A stretch of DNA of 64,000 bases from an uncultured Verrucomicrobia subdivision 3 bacterium (GCA_903895255.1 CAITTG010000023.1:1-64000); one strand, 5' to 3'; shown: positions 54,002-63,119, counted from the stretch's first letter. A program made the numbers and translations. Notes: generated from the sequence alone by a model not told the origin.

Positions 54002-54964
54002 TTACGGCAAAGAAAAATAATCCGCCGCCTGATAGTTGCCCTCGGCGCATTTCACGATTTGCATGAGGAGGTCGGTCACCAGGGAACTGGCGCCGATGCG
54101 GAAGAGGTCGGGGGTGAGCCAGTCGTCGCCGAGGGTTTCCTTGACCATCACGAGGTAGGCCAGGGCTTGCTTGGCGGTGCGGATGCCGCCGGCGGGTTTC
54201 ATGCCGATGCGAATGCCGGTGGCAAAGAAATGATCGCGGATGGCCTCCAGCATGACGAGGGTCACGGGCAGGGTGGCGGCGGGGGAGACTTTGCCGGTGC
54301 TGGTCTTGATGAAATCGCCGCCGGCTTGCATGGCGATTTCGCTGGCGAGGCGGACATTGTCGTAGGTGACGAGTTCGCCGGTTTCGAGGATGACTTTGAG
54401 ATGGGCCGGGCCGCAGGCGGCCTTGGTGGCGGCGATTTCATCGAACATGCGCGCGTGCTCGCCGGCGAGAAATGCGCTGCGATTAATGACCATGTCGATT
54501 TCATCCGCGCCATCGGCCACGGTGCGGCGGACCTCTTCCAGCTTGGTGCGGAGGGGGTATTGGCCGCTGGGGAAACCGGTGGCCACGGCGGCGATTTTCA
54601 CGGGGGACCGGTCGCCGAGAAAGCGGCGGGCGGGTTTCACGAGGTTGGGATAAACACAGACAGCGGCGCAGGGAGGCACGCCATATTTGGCATCGATCGG
54701 CTGGAGCGCTTTTTGGCAAAGGTAAGCCACCTTGCCGGGGGTGTCCTTGCCTTCGAGGGTGGTGAGGTCGCACATGGCCACGGCCATTTTCAAGCCGGCC
54801 AGCTTGGCACTGGTTTTGAGGCTGCGCTTGGTAAAGGCGCTGGCACGCTCCTCGATCATAATTTGGTCGATGGTGGGGACAGTGGCAAAACCACGTTGGA
54901 ACGAGGCGGAGGGAAGCGCTAAAAACGCCGGTCGGGTGGTTGCGGTGCCGCGCACGGTCTTCAT
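54002..54964 (-). CDS. deoC: Deoxyribose-phosphate aldolase
   Basis: Splits 2-deoxyribose 5-phosphate to glyceraldehyde 3-phosphate and acetaldehyde, in the cytoplasm. 320 residues; the family is normally 220-260, and the surplus is an N-terminal extension of about 60 residues (RPAFLALPSASFQRGFATV). Signatures: VKIAAVATGFPSGQYPLRTKLEEVRRTVADGADEIDMVINRSAFLAG, LKVILETGELVTYDNV and GGDFIKTSTGKVSPAATLP with the Schiff-base Lys, then GIRIGMKPAGGIRTAKQAL. The acetaldehyde product fits the downstream aldehyde dehydrogenase pair. Confidence 0.94.
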   Translation of the reverse strand: MKTVRGTATTRPAFLALPSASFQRGFATVPTIDQIMIEERASAFTKRSLKTSAKLAGLKMAVAMCDLTTLEGKDTPGKVAYLCQKALQPIDAKYGVPPCAAVCVYPNLVKPARRFLGDRSPVKIAAVATGFPSGQYPLRTKLEEVRRTVADGADEIDMVINRSAFLAGEHARMFDEIAATKAACGPAHLKVILETGELVTYDNVRLASEIAMQAGGDFIKTSTGKVSPAATLPVTLVMLEAIRDHFFATGIRIGMKPAGGIRTAKQALAYLVMVKETLGDDWLTPDLFRIGASSLVTDLLMQIVKCAEGNYQAADYFSLP

Positions 54965-55132
54965 GGTGGGGGATTCTGCGGGTGAGGCGGGGTGGCGTCA
55001 ATGCGGTTTGCGTGGAATAACCCGGGCAAAGGGTGGGCACGCGGGCTCCCGGCCGGGGCGTATCCGGACTTGCGCAAATGCCAAATGCATGAAACCCTGT
55101 AGTGCGGCACCAACCATGCCGTTTGGAACTGA

Positions 55133-56476
55133 ATGTCAAACATGCAAAAGAACGTTACCGCCACCGAACCGTTGGTGAATTATTTCAGCCGCCTTGAGAC
55201 GCTGGCGCAGCCCGAGTGGCAACTGGCCTTGCGCCAAGCCGGGCTCGCACGCTTTGTGGACCTGGGAATTCCCACGCTCGCCCACGAGGACTGGCGCTTC
55301 ACTAATCTGGCCCCGCTGACCAAGCTGCCGCTGGAACCTTTATTTGAAAGCGCCGTCACCCCCGAGGTGGAGGCGCTGCTGGCCGCGCAAATGTTCACCC
55401 GCCTGCCGGGCAGCCGGCTGGTCTTTATCAACGGCCAGCACGCCGCCCCATTATCCCGGATCGGTGAATTGCCCGCCGGCGTCCGGGTGAGCAGTCTGGC
55501 GGCCGCGTTGAAAAACGACCCGCAATTTGTGAAGGCCCAGTTGGGGGCCAGCGCACTGACGGAGAACAATCCTTTCACCGCGCTGAACCAGGCGTTCTTT
55601 TTGGATGGCGGGTTCATCCACGTTCCCGCTGGCGTGGCGGTGGCGGAGCCGGTGCAATTGATTCATATCACGACCGCCACCAAGGGTGGGGCCACCGTGC
55701 AACCGCGCAACCTGATCGTGGCCGGGGCGAACAGCCAGCTCACGGTCATCGAGAGCTATCTGTCCGTGCAAAACGCCGCGTATTTCACCAACACCGTCAC
55801 CGAACTGGTGGCTGGTGAAAATGCGACGGTGGAATTTGTGAAGTATCAGGGCGAGGCGGCCGATGCCTTTCATATTGGCATGATTGGCGCCCATCTGGGC
55901 CGGGCCAGCAATGTGCGGATTCACTCCTTTGCGCTGGGGGCGAAACTTTCCCGCACGAACATTCGCACCCACCTCGCGGGTGAGGGCCTGGAATGCATCT
56001 TGAACGGCCTCTACCTCACTGGTGGCGAGCAACTGGCGGATCATCACATGATTGTGGAGCACGCCCAGCCGCATTGCGCCAGCCATGAATATTTCAACGG
56101 CATTCTGGATGACAAGTCGCGGGGCGTCTTTCACGGCCGCATTTTGGTTCGGGAAATCGCCCAGAAGACCGATGCCAAGCAGACCAACAAAAACCTGCTG
56201 CTCTCGGACGACGCCACGGCGGACACCAAGCCGCAGTTGGAGATTTACGCGGACGACGTGAAATGCACGCACGGCGCCACCATCGGCCAGTTGAATGATG
56301 AATCCATTTTCTACCTGCGTTCGCGCGGCATCGGCACGGAAACCGCGCGCCGCATGTTGATTCATGCGTTCGCCGGTGAGATCATTGAACGGGTAAAATG
56401 TGATGCCGCCCGCGAGGAGTTGGACAAGGTGGTCTGGGACCGCCTCGAAGCCAACCACCATTTGGCGGTCAATTAG
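55133..56476 (+). CDS. sufD: Fe-S cluster assembly protein SufD
   Basis: Scaffold component of the SufBCD complex, 447 residues. N-terminal helical part (EWQLALRQAGLARFVDLGIPTLAHEDWRFTNLAPLTKLPLEPLF), a beta-helix core (GGFIHVPAGVAVAEPVQLIHITTATKGG) and the C-terminal helical part with CTHGATIGQLNDESIFYLRSRGI, all typical of SufD. ATGs at 55133 and 55142 are both possible. It is the first gene of the suf set here and is divergent from deoC, with 168 bp between. SufB and SufC are not in this window, unlike the usual sufBCD order. Confidence 0.93.
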   Translation: MSNMQKNVTATEPLVNYFSRLETLAQPEWQLALRQAGLARFVDLGIPTLAHEDWRFTNLAPLTKLPLEPLFESAVTPEVEALLAAQMFTRLPGSRLVFINGQHAAPLSRIGELPAGVRVSSLAAALKNDPQFVKAQLGASALTENNPFTALNQAFFLDGGFIHVPAGVAVAEPVQLIHITTATKGGATVQPRNLIVAGANSQLTVIESYLSVQNAAYFTNTVTELVAGENATVEFVKYQGEAADAFHIGMIGAHLGRASNVRIHSFALGAKLSRTNIRTHLAGEGLECILNGLYLTGGEQLADHHMIVEHAQPHCASHEYFNGILDDKSRGVFHGRILVREIAQKTDAKQTNKNLLLSDDATADTKPQLEIYADDVKCTHGATIGQLNDESIFYLRSRGIGTETARRMLIHAFAGEIIERVKCDAAREELDKVVWDRLEANHHLAVN

Positions 56477-56536
56477 GCGCGGGGCGCGGGGCCCGAGGCG
56501 CGAGGCTAATACCTCGTTCCCCGCACCCCGCGCCCC
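56477..56536. repeat. GC-rich imperfect inverted repeat after sufD
   Basis: GCGCGGGGCGCGGGG at 56477-56491 faces CCCCGCACCCCGCGCC near 56519-56534, so a long imperfect hairpin can form between sufD and sufU. Related G/C words (GAGGCGCGGGG, CGCCCCGCGCC) occur in the dispersed repeats at 410-440 and 23541-23550. It may damp transcription into sufU or be a repeat scar. Confidence 0.6.
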
Positions 56537-56556
56537 ATGCCCGGGAGCGAAGCGAC

Positions 56557-57012
56557 ATGTTTGAAGACTTGAACGACCTGTACCAACAGGTCATTTTGGA
56601 CCACTGCAAAAAACCGCGGAATTTCCGCGAGATGCCGCAGTGCAGCTGCACCGCGCAAGGGCGCAACCCGCTCTGCGGCGACCAGTTGCAGTTGTTCCTG
56701 GCCATGGAGGGCGACACGGTTCGCGATGCGAGTTTTGTGGGTTCTGGCTGCTGTATTTCCAAAGCTTCCGCCTCGTTGCTCACCGAATATGCCCGGGGCA
56801 AAACCCGCGCGGAGATTGAGACCATGTTCAGCCAGGTGCACGAGATGATCAAGACGGGCAAGGTGATCGGCGATGTGGGCAAGCTCGCGGTGTTTGCCGG
56901 CGTTTACAAATATCCGGCCCGGGTGAAGTGCGCCATTCTCTCCTGGCACGCCTTGATGTCCGCCTTGAAAGGCGACCAGCAGCCGGTGAGCACGGAATCG
57001 GAACAAAATTGA
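56557..57012 (+). CDS. sufU: SUF-system NifU/IscU-like Fe-S scaffold/sulfur carrier
   Basis: A 151-residue zinc- or cluster-binding partner of the cysteine desulfurase. Ligand residues are present: Cys40 with Asp42 (NPLCGDQ), Cys65/Cys66 (VGSGCCISKASASLL) and Cys125 (PARVKCAILSWHAL). The insertion YARGKTRAEIETMFSQVHEMIKTGKVIGD between the second and third Cys motifs marks SufU rather than IscU. 81 bp after sufD, with the inverted repeat in between, and 44 bp before sufT. Confidence 0.93.
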   Translation: MFEDLNDLYQQVILDHCKKPRNFREMPQCSCTAQGRNPLCGDQLQLFLAMEGDTVRDASFVGSGCCISKASASLLTEYARGKTRAEIETMFSQVHEMIKTGKVIGDVGKLAVFAGVYKYPARVKCAILSWHALMSALKGDQQPVSTESEQN

Positions 57013-57055
57013 ATTTCTCGCAGTTCTCTCAAACTGAGCTACTTTGTAACACGCT

Positions 57056-57604
57056 ATGCATAAAAATGACTCTGTGAATTTGACCCGCGACGTGGAGGCC
57101 TACGTGGTTCCCGTCGGCACCAAGGTGACCTTGCAAAAGGGTGAGACCGCGTACATTTCGCAGTCGCTCGGCGGCAGCTACACCGTCATCGTCAATGGCA
57201 ACATGTTCCGCATCGACAGCCAGAATGCGGATGCCCTTGGCCTGGAAGTGGCGGCCAAGCCCGCGTCCACCGGCGCGCCGGTCACCACGGAATCCCTGGA
57301 AAAGGAAATTTGGAACCAGCTCAAGACCTGCTACGACCCGGAAATTCCGGTGAACATCGTGGACCTGGGCCTGATTTACGACTGTCATTTGAGCCCGCTC
57401 GGGGACAACAGCTACAAGGCCGAGGTGAAGATGACGCTGACCGCGCCGGGCTGCGGCATGGGCCCCGTGCTGGCGCAGGACGTGCAGAACAAGCTCATCT
57501 CGCTGGAAGGCGTGGAAGACGTGAATGTGGAACTCGTCTGGGAGCCGCAGTGGAACCAGAGCATGATGACCGAGGCGGCCAAGCTCCAACTCGGGCTGCT
57601 ATGA
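57056..57604 (+). CDS. sufT: SUF-system maturation protein SufT (MIP18/DUF59)
   Basis: A 182-residue protein thought to help deliver Fe-S clusters. The N-terminal ~75 residues (TRDVEAYVVPVGTKVTLQKGETAYISQSLGGSYTVIVNGNMFRI) are the SufT-specific beta domain. The C-terminal MIP18/DUF59 domain has EIWNQLKTCYDPEIPVNIVDLGLIYDCH and MTLTAPGCGMGPVLAQDVQNKL with the conserved Cys near residue 140. Rightward within the suf set, between sufU and sufS. Confidence 0.92.
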   Translation: MHKNDSVNLTRDVEAYVVPVGTKVTLQKGETAYISQSLGGSYTVIVNGNMFRIDSQNADALGLEVAAKPASTGAPVTTESLEKEIWNQLKTCYDPEIPVNIVDLGLIYDCHLSPLGDNSYKAEVKMTLTAPGCGMGPVLAQDVQNKLISLEGVEDVNVELVWEPQWNQSMMTEAAKLQLGLL

Positions 57605-57609
57605 CCAGA

Positions 57610-57670
57610 GTGACGGGTGATGAGTGGCAAGTGGCAAGCGTCATGGCCTGCCTGGCTCGTCACCCGTCAC
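57610..57670. repeat. Inverted repeat between sufT and sufS
   Basis: GTGACGGGTGA at 57610-57620 and its exact complement TCACCCGTCAC at 57660-57670 flank 39 bp. The block also has short direct repeats (GTGGCAAGTGGCAAG, CACCCGTCACCCG). It occupies the gap before the sufS start at 57692. Confidence 0.75.
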
Positions 57671-57691
57671 CCGCCACCTTCTAACATTTCC

Positions 57692-58930
57692 ATGAGTGTT
57701 CCCCCAACCCCCAACTGGTCCGCGCTGCGCGAGGATTTTCCGATCCTGCAGCAGCAGGTCCACGGCAAGCCGCTGGTCTATTTTGACAACGCGGCCACGT
57801 CGCAGAAACCCCGCTCGGTCATCCGCTCGCTGGTGCATTATTACGAGCATGACAATGCCAATGTGCATCGCGGCATCCATGAGTTGAGCAACCGCTCCAC
57901 GGGGGCTTTTGAGGCCGCGCGCGCCCGGACGGCAAAATTCATCAATGCCGGCAGCGCCGATGAAATCATTTTCACCCGGGGCACCACCGAGAGCATCAAT
58001 CTGGTGGCCAACACTTGGGGGACGAAAAACCTCAAGGCCGGCGATGTCATCCTGCTCACCGAACTGGAGCACCACAGCAATCTGGTGCCCTGGCAAATGC
58101 TGGCGCAACGGACGGGCGCGAAGCTGGCCTACGTGCCCGTGACGGGCGATGAGGGGTTGCTGGATCTTTCCCAATTGGATGCGCTGCTGACCCCGCAGGT
58201 GAAGCTATTCGCCATGGTGCATATTTCCAACTCCATGGGCACGGTGAATCCCGTTGCGGAGATGTGTGCGCGCGCGCGTGCCCGCGGCATTACCACCCTG
58301 GTGGATGGCGCGCAGAGCGCGGGGCATCTGCCGGTGGATGTGGCGGCCATCGGGTGTGATTTCTTTGCGTTCTCCGGCCATAAAATTTGCGGGCCTACCG
58401 GCATCGGGGTGCTGTGGGGCCGGCCGGAGGTGCTGGACGGCATGCCGCCCTGGCAGGGCGGCGGCGAGATGATCCTGTCCGTCGGCTATCACCACACCGA
58501 TTACAAGCACGCGCCGCACCGTTTTGAGGCCGGCACGCCGGACATTTCCGGTCCCATCGGCTTGCATGCGGCGATGGATTATCTGGATGCCATCGGCCGG
58601 GAGAACATCTGGCGGCACGATCAGGATCTGGCGGCCTACACCTACGAGCAACTGGCCGCGCTGGACAACATCCGGTTGTTCGGTCCGAAGTCCGGTCGCG
58701 CCGGCTTGGTAAGTTTCCTGCTCAAGGATGTGCATGCCCACGACGTGGTGACGCTGGCGGACCAGGCCGGCGTGGCGCTGCGCGGCGGACATCACTGCAC
58801 CCAGCCACTCATGCACAAGCTCGGGGTGGAATCCACCGCCCGCGCGAGTTTTTATTTTTATAACACGCGCGCCGAGGTGGACCGCTGCGTGGAGGTCGTG
58901 CGGGAGATCCAGAAATTTTTTGGCGGGTGA
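57692..58930 (+). CDS. sufS: Cysteine desulfurase SufS
   Basis: PLP enzyme that takes sulfur from cysteine for Fe-S clusters; 412 residues from the ATG at 57692, where homology begins (an in-frame ATG at 57617 would lie in the inverted repeat). PLP Lys231 in FFAFSGHKICGPTGIGVLWG; catalytic Cys369 in LRGGHHCTQPLMHKLGV, the group II loop. Other family motifs: YFDNAATSQKP at 30-40, ANVHRGIHELSNRST near 57 and HAMDY-type helix near 293. Works with SufU upstream. Confidence 0.95.
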   Translation: MSVPPTPNWSALREDFPILQQQVHGKPLVYFDNAATSQKPRSVIRSLVHYYEHDNANVHRGIHELSNRSTGAFEAARARTAKFINAGSADEIIFTRGTTESINLVANTWGTKNLKAGDVILLTELEHHSNLVPWQMLAQRTGAKLAYVPVTGDEGLLDLSQLDALLTPQVKLFAMVHISNSMGTVNPVAEMCARARARGITTLVDGAQSAGHLPVDVAAIGCDFFAFSGHKICGPTGIGVLWGRPEVLDGMPPWQGGGEMILSVGYHHTDYKHAPHRFEAGTPDISGPIGLHAAMDYLDAIGRENIWRHDQDLAAYTYEQLAALDNIRLFGPKSGRAGLVSFLLKDVHAHDVVTLADQAGVALRGGHHCTQPLMHKLGVESTARASFYFYNTRAEVDRCVEVVREIQKFFGG

Positions 58931-58983
58931 CGCGCAGGAGCACGGCAGGGGCTGTTGGATCGACCATGGTCTGCCATCGGTTG

Positions 58984-59931
58984 TTACTTTTTAATCCCTG
59001 CGGACCGCAGGAGGTTGCCACCGAAGGAGCGGAAGCGGGATTTCCCCTCGTTGGCCAGGGCTTTTAAATGCGCCGGCACGCGGTTCTTCTTTTCAAAACT
59101 CCACGGGATGGGCGGAGTGCGATGGCCGTTGGCCTGCGCCCAGTCGAGGAGTTCCATGATGTGGGGATGGCAGTACCAGTGGCGCAGGCACCAGTTTTGC
59201 CACGGTTTCGGGCTGGCCCCGAAATGGGCGATGTGCCGGGTGGCCTCGCGGTCGAGGCGGAATTCACTGATGGGCGGGGCGATGTTGGAGAAGGCGAGCA
59301 AAGAGGTCAGCACGGATTCATCGATCATGAAATAGGCCGGATTGCGGTTGTCCACCACGCCGGCGTTGCCGGGCGGGATGACTTTCGCAATCTGCGCTTT
59401 CCATTGCCGGATAAAATCAAGGTGCTTTTTGTGCAGGATGAAGGTGTTGGCCACGCAGGTGGTGTCGAGCAGGGGTTTGGCAAGCTGGCCGACATCGGCC
59501 TGCCAGCGGGCGAGCACGGATTGGGGCAGGCCGCCGCGCGCTTCGCCGGGGGCGTAATGGTTGCGCCACACCCAGGCATTTTCCGCCGGGGGCCGCAGGC
59601 GAATTTGAAATTCGCCGTTGGTGGGCAGCAGCAGGGGGCTGATGTCGCCTATGACCATGCAGTCGGCGTCCAGCCAGGCGATGAACTCGGTGTCGGCGCT
59701 GGTGAGGGCCTCGGCCTTGCGGTTGGAAACATTCCGGGCGTCGCGGTCATCGAGCGGCAGCACCTTGACGGAGGGGAATTGCTCCAGCAGCGCGATGTCC
59801 CCGGGCGTGAAGCCGGTCTGGAGGAGATGCACCGGGGTGGTGGGCAGATTTTTCGCACAACTGGCGGTCAGGAGCCAGGCGCCCCAAAGAAAATTGCGGT
59901 CGCAAGCGGATACGATGGTCAGGTTCTTCAT
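58984..59931 (-). CDS. Putative nucleotide-diphospho-sugar glycosyltransferase
   Basis: A 315-residue soluble protein. The ATG at 59931 is preferred, since an upstream in-frame start would run through a neighbouring gene. N terminus NLTIVSACDRNFLWGAWLLTASCAKN and a metal/nucleotide motif EFIAWLDADCMVIGDISPLL (DAD) suggest a GT-A glycosyltransferase related to GT8-type families. The middle has LDTTCVANTFILHKKHLDFIRQW. Family not certain. It is the last gene of the leftward glycan group 61854-58984; the preceding hypothetical is 29 bp away. Confidence 0.75.
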   Translation of the reverse strand: MKNLTIVSACDRNFLWGAWLLTASCAKNLPTTPVHLLQTGFTPGDIALLEQFPSVKVLPLDDRDARNVSNRKAEALTSADTEFIAWLDADCMVIGDISPLLLPTNGEFQIRLRPPAENAWVWRNHYAPGEARGGLPQSVLARWQADVGQLAKPLLDTTCVANTFILHKKHLDFIRQWKAQIAKVIPPGNAGVVDNRNPAYFMIDESVLTSLLAFSNIAPPISEFRLDREATRHIAHFGASPKPWQNWCLRHWYCHPHIMELLDWAQANGHRTPPIPWSFEKKNRVPAHLKALANEGKSRFRSFGGNLLRSAGIKK

Positions 59932-59960
59932 AGTGTGATTTGCCGGTCGGCCATGGGCAT

Positions 59961-60377
59961 TTAATAGGAAAAGGTGCGCCGCCACCAAGAATAATCGGTG
60001 TAGGCCTCGACTTGGTTGCCCGTTTCCAGGCGGATGGTGACGCGGTAGCCGCCGTGCGACTGGATGGGGCTGTCGCCGTCCCAGGTCCATAACGGCGAGG
60101 TGGCAATCTCGAGGTGGACCGGGCCGGGGAGACCATGCGGCTTGAGGCGCCAGCGGACGGATTGCTCGTCATCGAGGTGGGGGAAGGTTTTGCTCTGGTG
60201 ACAGGCCTGGACAATGAGCGGGGGCAGCGGATTGCCGGTATCGTTGTAAATCACGATGGTGGAGGCATCGGCACGGAGCATGGCGATGAGGGCGGCCGCG
60301 CTGGTGCCCACGACGAAGGCCACGGGGAGCACCACGCGTTTGCGCAACCAGAGGGGGCGGAGCTGGCTTCGTTTCAT
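59961..60377 (-). CDS. Hypothetical exported or membrane-anchored protein
   Basis: A 138-residue protein with an N-terminal basic stretch (KRSQLRPLWLRKR) and one TM or signal helix (VVLPVAFVVGTSAAALIAML at ~15-35), then a beta-rich domain (STIVIYNDTGNPLPPLIVQAC, RVTIRLETGNQVEAYTDYSWW). No family recognised. It lies 7 bp from the O-antigen ligase-like gene, same strand, and 29 bp before the glycosyltransferase, so it is likely part of the same operon. Confidence 0.72.
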   Translation of the reverse strand: MKRSQLRPLWLRKRVVLPVAFVVGTSAAALIAMLRADASTIVIYNDTGNPLPPLIVQACHQSKTFPHLDDEQSVRWRLKPHGLPGPVHLEIATSPLWTWDGDSPIQSHGGYRVTIRLETGNQVEAYTDYSWWRRTFSY

Positions 60378-60384
60378 AATTCTT

Positions 60385-61782
60385 TCAGGTGGTGGCGGCG
60401 GCAGACAGGGCTTTGGCGGCCTTGGCGGCGGCCTTGCCCTCCCGGCGCATGGCCTCGAGGCGCGCAGTGATGCCCATGATGATCATCCACATCATGAGAT
60501 TGCGCGGCTGGACCAGCACGCGTTCGAGGGTGCTTTGCTCGTAATTGAGCGCGCAGCCAATACAAATACCGAGGCTGAGGCAGCGCCGGAAGGAATAGCC
60601 AAAAAACCAGGCGCAGCGGAGATTACGGATGAGGCCGACAAAAATGACCAGCAGCCAGCTATTCAGGCCGGTGTAACCCGTTTCCGCCAGCAACAGGTAA
60701 TAATGACTTTCCACCACGGAGTTCGGCGCATCCTCATCGGGGATTTGGCCTTTGCCGCGAAGCCAGTCGTAGTAAATCTCGGCGTAAGGATAGGGGGGGT
60801 TCACGACGAGGGCGTAATTATTCCAGCCGATGCCGAGCGGATGATCGCTGACCATGGCGCGGCAGGCGTTTTTCATGACCTCGCGCAATTCGCCGCTGGC
60901 GACATTACCCTTGTCGTTAAAACGCGAAATGATGGTGTCCAGCGCGAGCATCAGCCCGATGCCCCCCAGGATGCCCAGGACCGAGGTGACCAGCACGCGG
61001 CGCCGGGTGATTTTATCCGCCAGACTGACCAGCACCGCGGCCACGGCGCCGATGCCGAACATGACCAGCGCGCCCCGCGACAGGGTGAACTCCACAATCA
61101 CCCCGCAGATGATAAACGCCACCATCATGTAGTTGGACCAGCGGAACGTCGGCCCCAGGCCGGTGACGATGAAGATCATCCCCAGCAGCACGCAATACAT
61201 GGCCAGGGGATTTTGATGTTCAAAGGTGCCGCGCACCTGGTAGATGCCGTCCGCATATTTGCCCTTGATGCAAATGAACAGCTCCCAAGTGATGGTCACG
61301 GCCATCACGCGCAGAAAATATTTCAAATCCTCGTCGTTGCGGAGCGTGTTAAAGGTGGCGATCATGAGCAGGGACACGAAGATGCTCTTGTGCGCGGCCA
61401 TGAGGACGTAGTTTTTATCCGGCGCATTGACGATGGAGAGCAGGGACATGGCGCAGTAGAGCAAATACAGACCCAGCCCCGGCGGCACCCAGCGAAACGA
61501 GCGGGGATCCTCCAGCCACTTGGCAACAATCAAGGCGATGGCGAGGGCGTGGTTGAAATAAAAGTGGTACCCTTTGGTGTGTCCGCGATAGGTTTCGATG
61601 GAGGCGAGGGTGAGCCCCCAGTTGCCCGGACCAAAGAGGCCGTTGATGGTCATGAAGCACATGATCGCAAACACCATTCGCTGTTTGCCGGGCTGGCCCT
61701 TGATCCAAAAACCAAGGGCGGGGCCCAGGATCAAAAAGATGGGACCGATGCCAGCCAGCTTGATGTAGTCAAGGCTTGTCAA
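60385..61782 (-). CDS. O-antigen ligase/polymerase-like membrane protein
   Basis: A 465-residue polytopic protein with about twelve TM helices, TTG start at 61782. The long periplasmic loop before the last helices contains MKNACRAMVSDHPLGIGWNNYALVVNPPYPYAEIYYDWLRGKGQIPDEDAPNSVVESHYYLLLAETG, with the DHPLGIGWNNY and VESHYYLLLAETG elements typical of the Wzy_C/O-antigen ligase family (His in ...ESHYY). Second such gene in the window. Likely WaaL/Wzy-type, acting in the periplasm. Confidence 0.85.
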   Translation of the reverse strand: MTSLDYIKLAGIGPIFLILGPALGFWIKGQPGKQRMVFAIMCFMTINGLFGPGNWGLTLASIETYRGHTKGYHFYFNHALAIALIVAKWLEDPRSFRWVPPGLGLYLLYCAMSLLSIVNAPDKNYVLMAAHKSIFVSLLMIATFNTLRNDEDLKYFLRVMAVTITWELFICIKGKYADGIYQVRGTFEHQNPLAMYCVLLGMIFIVTGLGPTFRWSNYMMVAFIICGVIVEFTLSRGALVMFGIGAVAAVLVSLADKITRRRVLVTSVLGILGGIGLMLALDTIISRFNDKGNVASGELREVMKNACRAMVSDHPLGIGWNNYALVVNPPYPYAEIYYDWLRGKGQIPDEDAPNSVVESHYYLLLAETGYTGLNSWLLVIFVGLIRNLRCAWFFGYSFRRCLSLGICIGCALNYEQSTLERVLVQPRNLMMWMIIMGITARLEAMRREGKAAAKAAKALSAAATT

Positions 61783-61853
61783 CGCGCCCAGCGTAACCGG
61801 GGGCGGGTGGGAACTTCAAACTTCAATCTTCAGAAAACGCCAGGGCCACGCCG

Positions 61854-63119
61854 CTAGTCGGTGGCGGTTGCCGGGGCGGCGGGGCGGCGGATGGCCAGGA
61901 GCCAGCCGGCCAAGAGGATCACAAAGCACGTGGCCACGGCCAGGGGCATCACCCGGAGCATGGTGGCGGGGGAGGTCCCGAAGGCCAGCAAAGTCAGCCA
62001 GTAGGCCACCCCCAGACCGCCGTACAAGAGGGTGAGCTTGATCCAGCGGCTGGCCAGTGCCCACATCGCCAGGGCCTGAATCAAACCCACGAAGACCATG
62101 GTCCAGGCCAGTGGTCCGAGCATGTCGGCAGCGCCCGGGGTGTTGCGTCCGATCAAACTGAGCAAAAAGGTGCGCAAAACGAGGAGTCCCGTGGCCCCCG
62201 CCGCAAGTCCGAAGCTATAGAGGCCAAGCAGTTTAAATTGCTCCCGCACATCGTCCTGGCTATGGGAATGGGCGGAGGATCGGTGGGTGAAGAGGATGGT
62301 CAATAGGGGGGCGACAGTCATGGAGAGCGCCCGGGCCAGCACCCCGGCACCACTATATGCGTCCATGTCGGATTTCATAAAATAGCGCTGGGCTACCAGC
62401 AAATCGCCCTGGTTGAAACAATAGGAGCCCCCGGTGCACGCGGCCGCGACCACGAAGAAGCGCACAAAATCCCGATCCCATGGGGAAACGGCGGTGGTGC
62501 CCGGCCAGGACAAATCCTTTTTCCAGAACAGCAACACGGCAAATGAGAGCAGGGAAACCGCCGTGGCCAGCACCGCCATCTCCGCGGTGGGATGGTGGGC
62601 CACCACGAGACCACCGAAGGACAGGCGCAGGATGACGGTCAGGATGCTAATCAAGGCGAGGCGTTTAAACCAGGCCATGCCCTGGCAGAGCGCGGTGGCA
62701 AAACCGCCCCACAGGCCCGCGAGCACGCAAATCAAGGCCATGAGCACCAGGCTGGTGCGGGGAATGTGGAAAAAATCGCCCAGCGGTTTGACGAGAACAA
62801 TGGCCAGCACCGACCCCACAATGGTCAGGCGCAACAGGAACTTGTGGCAGCCGGCGAGGAGACCCTGGAGCCGGATGTCATCCCCGGAAAAGTTAAACCG
62901 GGCGATATAATGGGTAACCGCCTGGGTGGCAATGGCAATGGGGAGTCCCAGCAGCGCCATCAAGCCCAGGGTGCTGTTGACCAGGCCATATTCCCCGGCG
63001 TCCGTGAGGTGATGGCCGATGATGGATTGAAAGGCGAGGTTACCGAACCCGACCAGGAGATTGGCGGCTGTGAAAATCAAGCCGCTGCGCCACATTTTTT
63101 TCATGCGGGGCGGTGGCAT
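61854..63119 (-). CDS. Polysaccharide flippase-like membrane protein
   Basis: A 421-residue protein with about 12 TM helices of the MVF/oligosaccharide flippase superfamily: GLIFTAANLLVGFGNLAFQSIIGHHLTDAGEYGLVNSTLGLMALLGLPIAIATQAVTHYIARF at the N terminus and GSYCFNQGDLLVAQRYFMKSDMDAYSGAGVLARALSM in the middle. Shorter than the other flippase here (503). First gene of the leftward glycan group; the next gene begins 71 bp later. Confidence 0.83.
   Translation of the reverse strand: MPPPRMKKMWRSGLIFTAANLLVGFGNLAFQSIIGHHLTDAGEYGLVNSTLGLMALLGLPIAIATQAVTHYIARFNFSGDDIRLQGLLAGCHKFLLRLTIVGSVLAIVLVKPLGDFFHIPRTSLVLMALICVLAGLWGGFATALCQGMAWFKRLALISILTVILRLSFGGLVVAHHPTAEMAVLATAVSLLSFAVLLFWKKDLSWPGTTAVSPWDRDFVRFFVVAAACTGGSYCFNQGDLLVAQRYFMKSDMDAYSGAGVLARALSMTVAPLLTILFTHRSSAHSHSQDDVREQFKLLGLYSFGLAAGATGLLVLRTFLLSLIGRNTPGAADMLGPLAWTMVFVGLIQALAMWALASRWIKLTLLYGGLGVAYWLTLLAFGTSPATMLRVMPLAVATCFVILLAGWLLAIRRPAAPATATD

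Noticed and set aside
53694..54050. Minus-strand reading frame of 118 codons between deoC and the small gene
   Set aside because: It runs through the palindromic repeats and overlaps the end of deoC; no domain.
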